Made by a program: the position numbers and the translations under genes
Part shown: positions 1 through 9,746 of the stretch, piece after piece
Layout: each line of letters starts with the position of its first letter
How positions within the stretch are numbered: position 1 is the first letter of the stretch
Notes under the pieces: model-generated
The model's database searches: none
The model's input: only the letters and a program-made list of their open reading frames with translations
What the model was told of the DNA's origin: nothing
Origin: Hydnum rufescens UP504
Taxonomy: Eukaryota > Basidiomycota > Agaricomycetes > Cantharellales > Hydnaceae
Assembly: GCA_014904985.1 (NCBI GenBank)
Contig: MU128950.1
Span: 1-12,748 of the forward strand
DNA length: 12,748 bases
Reading direction: 5' to 3'

Positions 1-2892
1 TTTTAGTCACCCCAAACCCAGTATGGAAATTATCCTAAATAGGAAATGATTGGATGCAAATCCATTAAGAACCCAACTGAGCCATTGGCTGATATTAAAA
101 TGCCTGGGGTTACCACAGCTGATGCAATAGCCAACCTGATGCATCAAAAACGTGGTAATGGTAACTTACTGTAATCTTTGCAAAGCTCTCACGGTAACTT
201 ACTGTTTCCAATGCAAAAAGGCTACATCATCAGGTGAGTCAAACCCGAGAAGTCTTTACCTGTGGACACCTTGGACAATTCCAGGCCATTGGAATGGCAG
301 TTGGGTGAACCTCTCACCCCCATGAAGCCCATTGTTGTTTCAATTCTCGAGTCATACAGAGAGGTCTGCGAGCAGTACTTCTGTCACTTCAAGCAGAAGC
401 AACGTGGTGCATTTATATAAATTTCATATCAGGAGTTCCCAAAGACTAACTTGGTCTTCAAAGATGCCATTGGTGAACGGCCTATTTCTGACAACCATTT
501 TGTCAGTATCCAAGGCTGGGTGCTCGAATACACCAATACCCTTTGGGAGAAGGATATGTCTGAGGAACTCTTGGGACTGTTGGAGAACCCCAGTGCCATT
601 CCAGCACATCCCCCTTTCAACCTGTTGTTTTCTGGCCTTAACTCCATGCTACCTGGAGAAACCCTGCATAGACATTGGCCCAAGTCTCCCTGTGATGTTT
701 GATCCTGGCAGCAACCACATTCGGCCTGGTCATTCATTGACAAGCTGTGTGTGAGGCACATTTACAATTGCAATGCCCCACATCATCCCTATCTCCTCCA
801 ACACCGAACCACACCATTCTTACCATTCAGCAAAGTTTGCCTCACACACGATTGGTACCTCAATAACTGCTGGATCAGTGAAATGCACAGGAAGCTTATA
901 TTCACGTTTGACTGTTACTGCTGGTGGTTGGAGGCTGTGTGGTTTTTCCTTTTGGACCTCAATGACATGCCACTCTTCTGACCCAACCACCACTCCGACT
1001 TGGTGATGCTTCTGGTCAAGAGTAGGGATCGAGAACTACCAGAAGCTGCCCAGGCATCCTACTCTAAGCATGCAATTACTAAGGAGGTTGTGGCCATCAA
1101 GGACACCGAAGTGGAGATGTTTGCAACCACACAACTTCTCATGCATTGCACCCTTGATCATATAGCCTTTGTCTGTGGTTTGGAGCCACCTCATTTTGGA
1201 GTCAATCACTCATTGATCAGTTGTTTCTTCATTGTGGATAATGTAGATGTCCCAGTTGCCAAGTTGGAGCACCACAGTGTTCCCTTGCATGGGATTCGGG
1301 TTTTGGAGGAGAGGGAGGTCTGTCCTCTAGATTCCTTCAGTTCTGTTTCTGACCCAGAGACCCAGGAGGCTGCTCAACGTGTCACTGAATGTACTGAGCC
1401 ACATGGGGATTTTGTGGAAATTTGGAAGATGTCTCAAGCAGCAGAGGTCAAGCATCCATCACCTTGGTACATCCAGTATCCGATCTTCATATCCGATAAT
1501 AATCAGTCTATATGGTCCATCTTCAACAGTTTGTTTGGTGCTGGCCTTTGTGAAGTGGACAGTGCTATGGCTGCAACACTTGCTAATCTCCTCGGTCCTT
1601 CATCAGTCACCCTTTGCCATGTGGTGCCACTGCCATCTCGTAGGACCTCACCACCGGAAGGAAAAGGCAAACTCGTTGCTATTGATGCTGAGATCAATCT
1701 CGACGAAGAGCCTACCCCCCCCAATCTAGACCATGAGGATCTAACCCCTCAGGTCAATGCCACAACCAATCTTCCAGAGTGGAATGATTTGGATTCCAAT
1801 CTGTCTGTTGAAGATGATGAGGAGCTGCATTTGAATGACACAGAGATCACTGCAAAGGCGCACATTGCAGCCCAGATTGAGAAGGCCCAGAATGAAGATC
1901 CCTTGTGGGCACAGGTCACTGCGGACCTGGGTCTGACATTGGCAGGAAATGCAGATGCCCACGAGCGCATCCTTCCGATGGTCCTGGCCACTCAGAGCAA
2001 GTGTAAGGTGTACTGCACCACCCTGGAGACTTACATGCTTCAGAGATGGTCCCAGCCATGCTCGAATCCAAGGCCAGTGCACCCGCATAAGAAGAATTGA
2101 CCTCGAGTTACTGGCCATTGCTTACCCAGTGGTGAGCATGGTTCACAATGATATTCTCAGGGTGATTACCACCATGCTTCACATTACTCCCCCCATCATT
2201 CAGCATCTCCTTGTCACCCTTCCCATCAGTCTCATTCTTGTTCCCCCTTGCGTCACTTGCCTCCTTCCCGCTTCTGTTCTCCTCATCACTTCCATTCCCC
2301 TTCTCACCATTCCCCTTCCTGCAGTTCCCCTTCTCACCATTCCCCTTCTTGCTATTCCCCTTCTCGCCAATCCCCTCCTTGCTGTTCCCCTCACCAATCC
2401 CCTCCTCACCAATCCCCTCCTCACCAATCCCCCATCCTCCACAATCACCCTACATCACACAAATCCCCTCCTCACCAAGATCTCCTCACCAATCCTCCTC
2501 ACCAATCCCTCTCACCATCCCTCCTCACCAATCCCCTCCTCACCCAATTCCCTCCTCACCATCCACTCCTCACCAATCCCCTCCTCACAATCCTCCTCAC
2601 AATCCCTCCTCCCAATCCCTCCTCACCAATCCCCTCCTCACCATCCTCCTCACCAATCCCTCCTCACCAATCCCTCCTCACCAATCCCTCTCACCAATCC
2701 CACTCCTCACAATCCCCTCCTCACCAATCCCCTCTCCATCCTCTCACCAATCCCTCCCTCACCAATCCCTCCTCACCAATCCCTCCTCACCAATCCCCTC
2801 CTCGCCAATCCCCTCCTCAGCCATCCCTCCCCCAATCCCCTCCTCATTATCCCCCTCCTTCGGCCAATCCCCTCATGATCCCTCCTTCTGAC
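1..2892 (+). pseudogene. Pseudogene A, 5' part: long decayed reading frame of unknown function
   Basis: One frame (codons starting at 1, 4, 7...) can be read from the left edge to a TAA at 2893. It shows no frameshift but is broken by in-frame stops at 4, 40, 172, 235, 418, 703, 979, 2098 and 2149. The longest clean piece is 980-2097. The translation has normal protein composition: a Trp/Tyr-rich stretch at about 838-975 (CLTHDWYLNNCW, FDCYCWWLEAVWFF), a mixed region at 1000-1650, and an acidic segment at 1675-1850 (EDDEELHLND). It ends in a His/Pro/Ser-rich tail encoded by the minisatellite. All stops are TAA, TAG or TGA, so each could come from CAA, CAG or CGA by one C-to-T change. An intron at 2008-2160 (weak GTGTAC donor, CTCAG acceptor, 153 bp) would remove the last two stops in frame, but the donor is poor. 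No family is recognised. The start lies off the window. Confidence 0.6.
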
Positions 2893-3122
2893 TAAGCCAT
2901 TCCCTCCTCACCATCCCTCCTTGCCAATCCCTCCTCGCCAATCCCCTCACGTGAATAACACCAATACATATAGCCAACATCCCCTCCTCAACAATAATCA
3001 CCCCTCACATCCCCTCGCCAATCCCCTCCTTGCCAATCCCCTCCTCGCCAATCCCCTCCTCATTGATCCCTCCTTGCCATCCCTCACTGATCCCCTCCTC
3101 GCATTCCCCTCCTCATTCCCCC
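2280..3122 (+). repeat. CCTCCTCACCAATCC minisatellite, partly coding
   Basis: Tandem, imperfect copies of a 15-17 base unit (CCTCCTCACCAATCC with one or two extra C) fill this stretch. The first part (2280-2395) has a looser CCCCTTCTCACCATTC variant. A less regular, TTGCCAATCC-type version follows at 2896-3122. In the frame of pseudogene A it reads as HQSPPHQSP-type repeats up to the TAA at 2893. Because unit length alternates around 15 and 16, all three forward frames stay open for long distances. Long frames here are therefore weak evidence of coding. The repeat is C-rich and almost G-free on this strand. Confidence 0.9.
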
Positions 3123-3129
3123 CCCAATC

Positions 3130-3977
3130 AGCAATATGGGCCAGAGATGGAAATCAACCATCAAGAGCAGGAGACACCTGTGTGTCCTGTGGTGTCTCCC
3201 CCTGACCCTGGCAATTCTGAAATGCAGGATGTGCGCAAGCTGTACCCCCTCCTCAGGACCATATGCCAGTGGATCCCCCTTTCAAGCAGCATTGCCAATC
3301 ACTCTGCCACTTTCGCCTTGTGATGAGCAAGGGGGTACAAATGAAGTTGGTCTTGAGCCTTCTGGGGAAACAGTGGAAGACCTCGATCCACTTGTTGTTG
3401 TTGGCAATTGGTATCACATTGAATTCTTTGGTGTCACTGCTGATGTAGACATCAAGGCAATTTTCCAATTGCTGATGCATGATGGCCTTCTCAGGGTTCA
3501 TGTTCGTAAGAACAAAACAGCAAAAGGCCCAGCACGCAAGAAGCAAAAAGTGTTGCTGGCCTTTAAATCCCAGTGGAGGTGGGACCTCATTCTCGAGCAA
3601 TTTGTCTCAGGTCATTATTCACTGTGGGCATTTGAACAGGCTGTTTCAGTGCCTGTCAGTTGGCATGAAGCCGTTTTTTCATTTCGATATGTGCTGGATC
3701 CTGATTACATCAAGATGTCCTTTTCATACCAGACATCCCCAAGTGATCTTGCCACCCTACTGGAGCATGCGCCTCCCCATCAAGAGATTGGTGACCTATG
3801 GGAGTTACACCCCTTTCCTCTGCCTCCTGGCACATATGCCTCCTTATGGCATTACATTCACTATTGCTTCCTGGACTTCTATCACTATCCTCCAGTTGTA
3901 CATGATTGCAATTATCCTCCACCACAGGTTATGGATCAAGTGGATTTCAGCACAAAGTGGCTGTTGGCAGGCCACCT
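3130..3977 (+). pseudogene. Pseudogene A, middle part
   Basis: Protein-like sequence resumes after the minisatellite. From 3130 to about 3230 the better frame is the third (NQQYGPEMEINHQEQETPV). From about 3240 to 3977 it is the first, so at least one frameshift or an unseen intron separates them. The first-frame part reads convincingly to the insertion point (CDEQGGTNEV, then WYHIEFFGVTADVDIKAIFQ, RKNKTAKGPARKKQKV, WHYIHYCFLDFYHYPPVVHD). It contains one basic cluster (about 3507-3550) and an aromatic-rich end. It uses the same frame as the 5' part and runs in the same direction, so I infer one gene. It is interrupted at 3978 by a ~1 kb insertion. No domain is recognised. Confidence 0.5.
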
Positions 3978-4205
3978 TGTAGTATAGATGTATCAAATAT
4001 GGTAAGTTACCATAGTTAATTGATGTATCAACATGGTAACTTGCCACTGTGGTAACTTACCATAACTGATACATCAGATACATAGCCCCTAATGCTTCAA
4101 AAGAAATGTTGCATTTGGTGGGGTTTGAACCTGCATCCCCTTAACAGGGATGTGTAACCAGACTCAAAGTGCCATTTTAACCATTAGGCTAGCACCACCC
4201 TATGA
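3978..4205 (+). repeat. Left inverted arm of the insertion
   Basis: This arm pairs with 4750-4968 in inverted orientation. The best-kept block is at 4097-4160, whose complement matches 4795-4858 (GATGCAGGTTCAAA, then TGCAACATTTCTTTTGAAGC). The outer block holds two copies of a GGTAA(G/C)TTACC-like palindrome. Confidence 0.75.
4113..4203 (-). other. tRNA-like sequence with A and B boxes (not a functional tRNA)
   Basis: On the minus strand TAGCCTAATGGTTAA (4177-4191) matches a pol III A box and GGTTCAAACCC (4121-4131) a B box. Between them is a CATCCC-loop-GGGATG stem with a seven-base loop. GCC before and GGC after the A-box loop could form a D stem. The T stem is only two clean pairs and the acceptor ends do not pair in register. 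It is therefore a tRNA-derived relic, as in SINE heads, probably from a class with a long variable arm. The parent tRNA cannot be named. Confidence 0.5.
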
Positions 4206-4390
4206 CACAACCTCTAATTAGTGCTATAATATCCACTTTTTGTGATTATGTAAGCAAAAAATTAATTGTAGCCCTGGTCCCCCTGAGTATGGTGGCAGTG
4301 ACAGAACCTGTGTAGGTGCCTTAGTTGTGGAGAAAAATGCAAAATACTTTCCCAGACACAAGTCTTTTGTAATTTCAAAAAAAAAAAAAA

Positions 4391-4660
4391 CCTCCAACCA
4401 TCCAACCTCCAACCTCCAACCTCCAACCCCAACCACCTGACCACCCAACCCCATACCATACCATCCACACCATCCATTCTATACCATACCATACCATACC
4501 ATACCATACCATAACCATGATATCCTCCATCCCATACCACATACCCAACCAACTCCAACCCCATACCATACCATCCATACCATACCATACCATACCCCAC
4601 ACCCCTTCCTAACCCCCATACCACCCATAACACACCTTACACACCCCCCATACCCCATAC
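4391..4660 (+). repeat. CCTCCAA and CATAC microsatellites
   Basis: A run of A at 4377-4390 is followed by CCTCCAA heptamers (about 4391-4436), then CATAC/CCATA pentamers to about 4660, including perfect tracts around 4480-4512 and 4562-4597. They form the core of the insertion. Long minus-strand frames here are low-complexity artefacts rich in Met, Val, Trp, Tyr and Gly. Confidence 0.9.
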
Positions 4661-4749
4661 CATCCACCACTTATGTTGATCCAATAATATTTTCTAAGTC
4701 CACAAGTCAGTGAGGGTACTTATAGAACTCATAAGAGGAAGTTTCATAG

Positions 4750-4845
4750 AGGGTGGTGTGCCCTAGTGGTTAAAGTGCACCTTGAGGCTGCTGACAAATC
4801 CCTGTTGTGGGGATGCAGGTTCAAATCCCACAAAGTGCAACATTT
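4750..4845 (+). other. tRNA-like sequence with A and B boxes, second copy
   Basis: GCCCTAGTGGTTAA (about 4759-4773) is an A-box-like block and GGTTCAAATCC (4818-4828) a perfect B-box match. The intervening stem ATCCC-loop-GGGAT is kept. It is the inverted homologue of 4113-4203, with many substitutions. The D and acceptor stems do not close, so it is not a working tRNA. Confidence 0.5.
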
Positions 4846-4968
4846 CTTTTGAAGCACAGGGGCTGTGTCTGATGTATCAGTTATGGTAAGTTACCACTGT
4901 GGCAAGTTACCATGTTGATGTATCAATTAACTGTGGTAACTTACCACAGTTGATATATCAACACTACA
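4750..4968 (-). repeat. Right inverted arm of the insertion
   Basis: Inverted partner of 3978-4205. It contains the second tRNA-like unit (4750-4845), then the TTCTTTTGAAGC block, GATGTATCAGTTATGG, and palindromic TGTGGTAACTTACCACA at 4932-4948. It ends in TGTAGT on the complement. Confidence 0.75.
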
Positions 4969-5213
4969 GCCTGTGGTGGTTTAACCACAATATTGTGCCA
5001 TTCTGGGTCCCTCTCTACATTACTGGAGGACCATATGATATTTTGGTTTGTGAGCTTGCCCAGAAGGCAAAAGATTTGGCTGCTCTGGGAGATGCGTCCA
5101 TCAGGTATTCTCGCCCCTCGCACAAATGCCATATCCAAGCCATTGGGTCCACAGAGTCCCAAGAATGGTTCATCCAGTGGATTCTTCATGTTCAGTGCCA
5201 ACCCTCTTTCTGA
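4969..5213 (+). pseudogene. Pseudogene A, part after the insertion
   Basis: The third frame gives a protein-like run directly after the insertion (SLWWFNHNIVPFWVPLY, GPYDILVCELAQKAKDLAAL, ESQEWFIQWIL) to a TGA at 5211-5213. It has the same direction and style as 3240-3977, so I take it as the continuation of that gene. The TGA may be the true end or another nonsense change. The following AT-rich sequence suggests the end. Function unknown. Confidence 0.5.
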
Positions 5214-5219
5214 AGCCCA

Positions 5220-5850
5220 ATGAGGTCATTTGTAGCAGAGGGCAATGATTAATATTTTTGCTATTCTCTCATTGTTCTTCTACCCTGTCCCATCACCTCC
5301 ATTTTTTTTAATCCTGCATGTATGTATGGATGTATGTATATCTACATATGGGAATGGCATTTATCAGTATTCTGTTGAGGTGTTGAATAGATCGGCAAAT
5401 ACCGAGTGAGATGTTCTCACTACACACCAACAACACACCAACCACTCTGCTTGAGAGGCTCCTGAGTTATCTCTTGAGCATCTCAGCTGGAGAGGTGGAT
5501 TGTTTGCATATCATCCACTCTCCTTTGGGACCGTCATATTAAATTTGTCGCACCTCCGAACCACAAGCCAGCACATTCCAGACAGCTTGGTCTTGGGAAA
5601 TTCCTAAATATTTTCTTGAATCTCCTGGATAGAGTAGTGGGAACTGTTACTGCAGGGGGGTGGCATTTGCTTCACCATTGTTTTTCTCTGACTCAAGACC
5701 AAGACATTGCTCACTCTCTTTACAATTCTATTACACTCTCCTTGTCCCCATCTCACCATACACTGGGTCTCCAACTGGAAGTGTTGCCCAATATCACCCT
5801 GAAATGTTATTTTTGAGCTTGGGGAGTTTTAGAACTATTTCTTCAACAAC
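5220..5850. other. About 630 bases without a supported gene
   Basis: AT-rich, with a T run near 5303 and an ATGTATG-type short repeat at 5317-5340. Forward frames are short and not protein-like. It could hold the 3' flank of pseudogene A and the decayed 5' end and promoter of pseudogene B. Confidence 0.5.
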
Positions 5851-7881
5851 CCAGCCAGAAAATTTGTGAAGGGTGTTTTTGCAATGTGCCAAGTCATCAC
5901 ATACTGAAAATCACAACTGCGAGTCCCCAAATGCAAAGCCTTTGATGACCTGTCTGAGGAACCATCATCCTCAGGTGCACAGGAGTCATCCAAAATTGTA
6001 TGTCTCCTGATTTCTTGTCTTGCAAGTTCGAGCTCACCTATTATTCACAACAGAATGCGATGTCTCAGGAACTGTCATATCCTCAGATCAATATTGGCAG
6101 GTGCAAGGTAGATGACGAAGCTAACAATGAAGTCAACAACAAAACTGCCAATATGGTATGTATGCCTCTACTTAGAATCCCTGCTCCTGTTCTTACATGA
6201 TGTCTACAGCAAGAAAAATCGGGTCCACCTGGAGGCAACCAGAGGAACAAGAAGTTTCACGTCATCGCATCAACCCCCTCGCAACCCCCTAAGAATTGGG
6301 CATATATCCAACTTGAATCTCACCCTAAAATCCCCGAAGTCGAATATCAGCACGAGTCTCAGAGATCAGCATCACTTCTGAATGGAACTCCTACTTCCAG
6401 TCAGGTAGACTACCCTGACGATCCTCCTCTCCTACCCATCCAAAGCTCTGAACCCAAACATGCATCTTCAACATTTGGGTACAATGAAGAACCCACAGTG
6501 CTTCTATCTGGCAGTCGTGTCAGACTGTCCTCAGTCATGGACATTTCCTCTGATGATGGAGGTCTATGCCAGAATCTGATATGCCCGACCAGCTGTTGGA
6601 CGAAGCATGATGAATTGGTGACCCTTGCAAATTGCTCAATGATGCACAGACATTGGCACTTAATCTGCCTACTAGCACTCCAGAAGCACACCCAGGGGAT
6701 CTTGTCTATGTCTGGGATGCTACCCAGGTCAACACCCTACTCTGGTCCCTCCCTGACCAAGGGGCAGATCCCAGTGAAGACTGCAAGTTCATTGATTGCA
6801 CTCTTAATCATGTCTTTCAAGGCATAAATGTATCTCATCTTGCTAAAGAGATGAGGTGGGGTCCATGTGGCGCTCTTGGCATCGTTGAAGGATTGGCCTT
6901 CTTTGCCAACACTCGCGGTCTCAAGCTGGAGCAATTTGAGATCAAAATCCTGAAGTTGGTGAAGGCTCTTAAGAAGTCAAGGTATGTTTGATTGGGTTTC
7001 AGTTCTTCTTGTACAATCTAACTTCTTCCTCCTAAGCAATCCAGAGTCCCAACCATCTGTATTGCCATTGTCAGGAAGTTGCCCCTCCGTGAATCCTGCT
7101 ATAACAAGCACTCACCCTTCTGCACCAGTTCCTGTGCTGCCCATTCATCATCCCAAGGATCAAGTGTTGCCATCAATCCAACTCCCAGCAACTGATGCAC
7201 ACACCTTGCCAACTTTGTGTACCCTTCAAGGTCCCCCTATGGCAAGGGCAAGGGAGTGGAAGCAATTTTAGAGGATGAAGTGGAGTTGCGAGATGCTGAT
7301 CTGGGCTCAGATATCAAAGCGGGTGTTAGCGACATCGAAGATGATGATGACATCAATGACACCTGATTGAGCAGTGACGGAGAAGGCCAGCCTCACCAAC
7401 CACAGTACAATAGGGGTCCCTTCCCTACTGCACTGGTGGATGAAGTGCATGGGGTTACTGAGGCCTTTCATCACACTTTGGAAGCCATGGCCAAAAAATA
7501 TAACCACCCGCTGCATCAAGTCCTCCGACTGGCAAATCTTGGTGACTCTTTCCACTCCAAGCGGCTGCCTAATCCATTCAATGGATATAGTCGAAAATGG
7601 AAACTTGCTGGTCTTCCCAAACATTAGTACTCCATGTTTATTGTGATGGTTTAGTTGATGCTGATAAACCCCTTCCACTTTTTAGTGTCTCCAGGTGGAC
7701 TTCGACTCAAATATGCCAAGGAGAAAGAATGGTTCAATGGGACGCCAATGGCCTAGAGGCATGGCTAGATGACCTGTGATCACTTGCCCAACAATCAAAG
7801 GTGGATAAGGATGTCCAAGTCACAAGTGGCACCAAGCTTGCCAAATACATCCATCTTTGCATTGTAGATATAGTCTCCTAA
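5851..7881 (+). pseudogene. Pseudogene B: five-exon decayed gene of unknown function
   Basis: A spliced model explains the frames well. Exons are 5851-5997, 6054-6155, 6210-6981, 7037-7626 and 7686-7881. Introns are 56, 54, 55 and 59 bp: GTATGT...CAACAG, GTATGT...CTACAG, GTATGT...CTAACTTC...CTAAG, and GTACTC...CTGAT...TTTTTAG. Each splice keeps the frame. Damage: TGA at 5905, 6608, 6611, 7364 and 7777; one frameshift between about 6560 and 6580; another between about 7225 and 7260. The protein is Ser/Pro-rich in the middle, has a helical-looking segment at 6630-6981 (HPGDLVYVWDA, GALGIVEGLAFFANTRGLKL), and an acidic patch (EDDDDIND) near 7337-7360. It ends at TAA 7879-7881. The 5' end is not defined. 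No family is recognised. It could be the 3' half of a larger gene that includes pseudogene A, or a separate neighbour. Confidence 0.65.
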
Positions 7882-7885
7882 CTAG

Positions 7886-8326
7886 AGCGTTTTGATGTCG
7901 CGGGCCTGCGCGGCCTAACCTGTTTCCGCTGATCAAGGGCAGGGCCCCCAGGGGCCCCTGGTGTGGGACTTAGACTGGCCCACAGAACTTCAATTATATT
8001 GGTTAGGGTGCCTTCTTCAGTCACCTAATCTCAACTTGCACAGTGGGCCCATAACGCTTGTCCGGGTTTATAAAATTATGTTCATTATGATTAGTTTATT
8101 TTATTTATTATTCATGCTACCCCATTGTCTAGCAGCGGTTTCATCGCGCATTTTCCATTGTTCATCTTACTGAGTTGTGTATTATTTATTTTATTATTAT
8201 TTATAAAATTCACCTAACACCTACTGGGTGTTGGTACTGTTCTGTAGAAATAACAAATCTACTTATCCTACACCCGCTGTGTGGCTACCATCATAGAAAT
8301 TAAGAAAAAAACTTATGCTAAGTATG
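7886..8326. other. Distal part of the left arm, no gene
   Basis: Contains a GGGCCCCCAGGGGCCCC palindromic cluster at 7943-7959, about 200 bases of unremarkable AT-rich sequence, a TTATT tract (8182-8212), and an AACACC-TACT-GGGTGTT mini-hairpin at 8217-8233. At 8280-8326 there is what may be a badly decayed further intron unit. No reading frame is convincing. Confidence 0.5.
7941..7960. repeat. GGGGCCCC palindrome cluster, left end
   Basis: AGGGCCCCCAGGGGCCCCTG is almost fully self-complementary. The same AGGGGCCCC-type string recurs at 12446-12466 and 12496-12520 near the other end of the composite, placing it at matching ends of the two arms. Confidence 0.7.
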
Positions 8327-8361
8327 ACCACACACCCCGTCTGGACTGGTTGTGTTGTGGT
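8327..8361 (-). repeat. Degenerate hairpin A, outermost left unit
   Basis: ACCACACACC at one side and GGTTGTGTTGTGGT at the other form an imperfect stem like the hairpin A copies further in. The adjoining donor (minus strand, near 8320) is not recognisable, so this outermost unit seems decayed. Confidence 0.45.
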
Positions 8362-8432
8362 ACTTGGCGTGCCTCACTGTTGGCGGTTTGCTGTTGGTGG
8401 GTTCGCGTTTGGGCGCTACGGCTTTGGATTTT

Positions 8433-8548
8433 CTACAATAATAACTCCGAACATTAATAAATAAAAAATTCGAAGGCACGCAAAAGGAGGCAGCTTGCGT
8501 CTGCTCCTTTTGCATTGCTGCTACGTATAGAAATTCCAAAAACATTAC
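8433..8548 (-). other. Array intron L7 with hairpin B
   Basis: Minus-strand intron of 116 bp: donor GTAATG, branch-like TTAAT, acceptor ATTGTAG. Hairpin B is at 8480-8513 with a GCAAAAGGAG / CTCCTTTTGC stem, shorter by one base pair in the A-tract than the consensus but changed on both sides. Hairpin A lies just upstream at 8566-8581 (CCCGCC-TTCG-GGCGGG). Confidence 0.6.
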
Positions 8549-8669
8549 CTAGTAGCACCACACAACCCGCCTTCGGGCGGGTGTTCTCGGTACCGGGGGG
8601 CATGGCTTGGTACTACCGTTGAGTCGCAGGGCACGGGTTCCATTTTGGCGTCCTTCCAATTTGGGAATC

Positions 8670-8780
8670 CTAGCTAGTAAAAAAAAAATTCGAAGTGACT
8701 CGCAAAAGGAGCAGCTTGCGCTGCTCCCTTCGCCATCGTTGAAGATATCGCAAATTTAAAAAAAACCCTTTGTTATGTAC
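8670..8780 (-). other. Array intron L6 with hairpin B, decayed
   Basis: Probable minus-strand intron of about 111 bp: weak donor GTACAT, acceptor CTAG. Hairpin B is at 8701-8733 (GGAGCAGC / GCTGCTCC). Hairpin A at 8784-8811 has an ACACAT...CCCACT / AGTGGG...ATGTGT stem, very different in sequence from its siblings yet still paired. Confidence 0.5.
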
Positions 8781-9006
8781 CGTACACATCCCACTCTAAG
8801 TGGGTATGTGTGTACTATGTACCGCGGTCGCACGGTTGTACTGGTACGGGGGCTGGTCGTCACTTAGGGTGTTGGCGGCTTTCGTTCTCGTGGGTTTCGT
8901 CTGGCGGTGTTGGGTCACCCATTTCTCCGCAGTGTGTCTTGGCGGCGTGGTGGTGCTTAGTTGGTTTATTGGGGTTGACGGGTTTGGTTAGGCTGAGATT
9001 AAAAGC

Positions 9007-9107
9007 CTAGAGATACAATAATTGTTAATGACAAGATGAGAAAAAAAAAACGATAAGCCACCAAAGGAGCAGTGTGCGCTGCTGCCTTTGCCGTGATCTG
9101 TACTTAC
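9007..9107 (-). other. Array intron L5 with hairpin B
   Basis: Minus-strand intron of 101 bp: donor AAG-GTAAGT, branch TTAAC, pyrimidine tract, acceptor TCTCTAG. Hairpin B at 9061-9092 is imperfect (CAAAGG...AGCAG / CTGCTGCCTTTG). Hairpin A is reduced to CCCGC-TTCT-GCGGG at 9125-9138. Confidence 0.65.
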
Positions 9108-9261
9108 CTTGAAATTACCACAACCCCGCTTCTGCGGGTGTTTGCTGTGTGTTCGTCCGGGTTGCGCGTCTCGCGTTTTCGTTTGGTGTGATCGGTCGTT
9201 CGACTTTGTGGTGTTATCGTTTTGGAGGGTTTCGTTTCGGACGATCTCGTTTTGTGGCAGC

Positions 9262-9357
9262 CTAGGAATAATGGATTGTATTAGTTAGATAAATTAAAAC
9301 CAGCGCAAAAAGAGCAGCATTTGCTTGCTCCTTTTCCTGCCGTGGGGGGACACTTAC
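9262..9357 (-). other. Array intron L4 with hairpin B
   Basis: Minus-strand intron of 96 bp: donor CAAG-GTAAGT, branch CTAACTAAT, acceptor TTCCTAG. Hairpin B at 9303-9340 is partly mispaired. Hairpin A at 9366-9399 has an AACCACACACC / GGTGTGTGGTT stem ending about nine bases from the donor. Confidence 0.7.
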
Positions 9358-9522
9358 CTTGTATAGAACCACACACCGCCGCAGCCGGGTGTGTGGTTCG
9401 CAGGGCCACTTTGGGTGGTCAATGGCCACGTCTCGCGTTTTCGTTTCGCGTGGTTCGTTGCGTGTTGCGCGGGGCCCTGGCCGATTGGGCATCCGTCGTT
9501 TGGGGGTTGTCATTTGCATGGC

Positions 9523-9614
9523 CTAGAATGAATTAAAAGGAATCAGTAAAAGAAATCAAAGTAGCGCAAAAAGAGCAGCTTCGCTGCTCTTTTTGTGCCG
9601 TTGGGGACACATAC
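9523..9614 (-). other. Array intron L3 with hairpin B
   Basis: Minus-strand intron of 92 bp: donor GTATGT, branch ACTGAT, acceptor TTCTAG. Hairpin B is at 9564-9598 (GCACAAAAAGAGCAGC / GCTGCTCTTTTTGCGC on the RNA strand, GAA loop). Hairpin A at 9627-9658 has the paired change CCAGACACC / GGTGTCTGG relative to CCACACACC / GGTGTGTGG. Confidence 0.75.
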
Positions 9615-9746
9615 TCTTGAATGTATAACCAGACACCCGCCGTGGCAGGTGTCTGGTTTGCGTTGGTTTATCATTCGGTGGGTGTTCGTCGGTTTCACTT
9701 GTGTAGTTTGGTTGGCGCTCGTGCGGATGGTGGTTCAAAGCGTGAC

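Larger units (their letters stand above)
3978..4968. mobile_element. MITE-like insertion with ~220 bp inverted ends
   Basis: The segment starts TGTAGTATAGATGTATCAA and ends with the near inverse (TTGATATATCAACACTACA). The inverted similarity continues for about 220 bases at each end (3978-4205 against 4750-4968), including a GGTAAGTTACC palindromic motif and a tRNA-like part. The core between the arms is microsatellite sequence plus a short unique stretch, with no transposase frame. It splits pseudogene A: sequence on both sides is protein-like and in the same direction. I see no clear target-site duplication (left flank GCCACCT, right flank GCCTGTG), so the exact ends are uncertain by a few bases. 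It may instead be two tRNA-related SINE-like copies that landed in opposite directions. Confidence 0.65.

Noticed and set aside
2211..2891. Separate Pro/Ser-rich genes in the other frames of the minisatellite
   Set aside because: All forward frames are open because of the repeat itself; there is no independent start context or non-repeat sequence.
4224..4670. Minus-strand Met/Trp/Tyr/Gly-rich proteins
   Set aside because: They are translations of CCTCCAA and CATAC microsatellites.
4113..4845. Two functional tRNA genes
   Set aside because: A and B boxes are present, but acceptor and T stems do not pair properly and the spacing fits no standard tRNA.
8800..9010. Plus-strand hydrophobic frame in the left arm
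   Set aside because: It lies antisense to exon L5-L6 sequence, has no homologue in the other units and ends within a decayed intron region.
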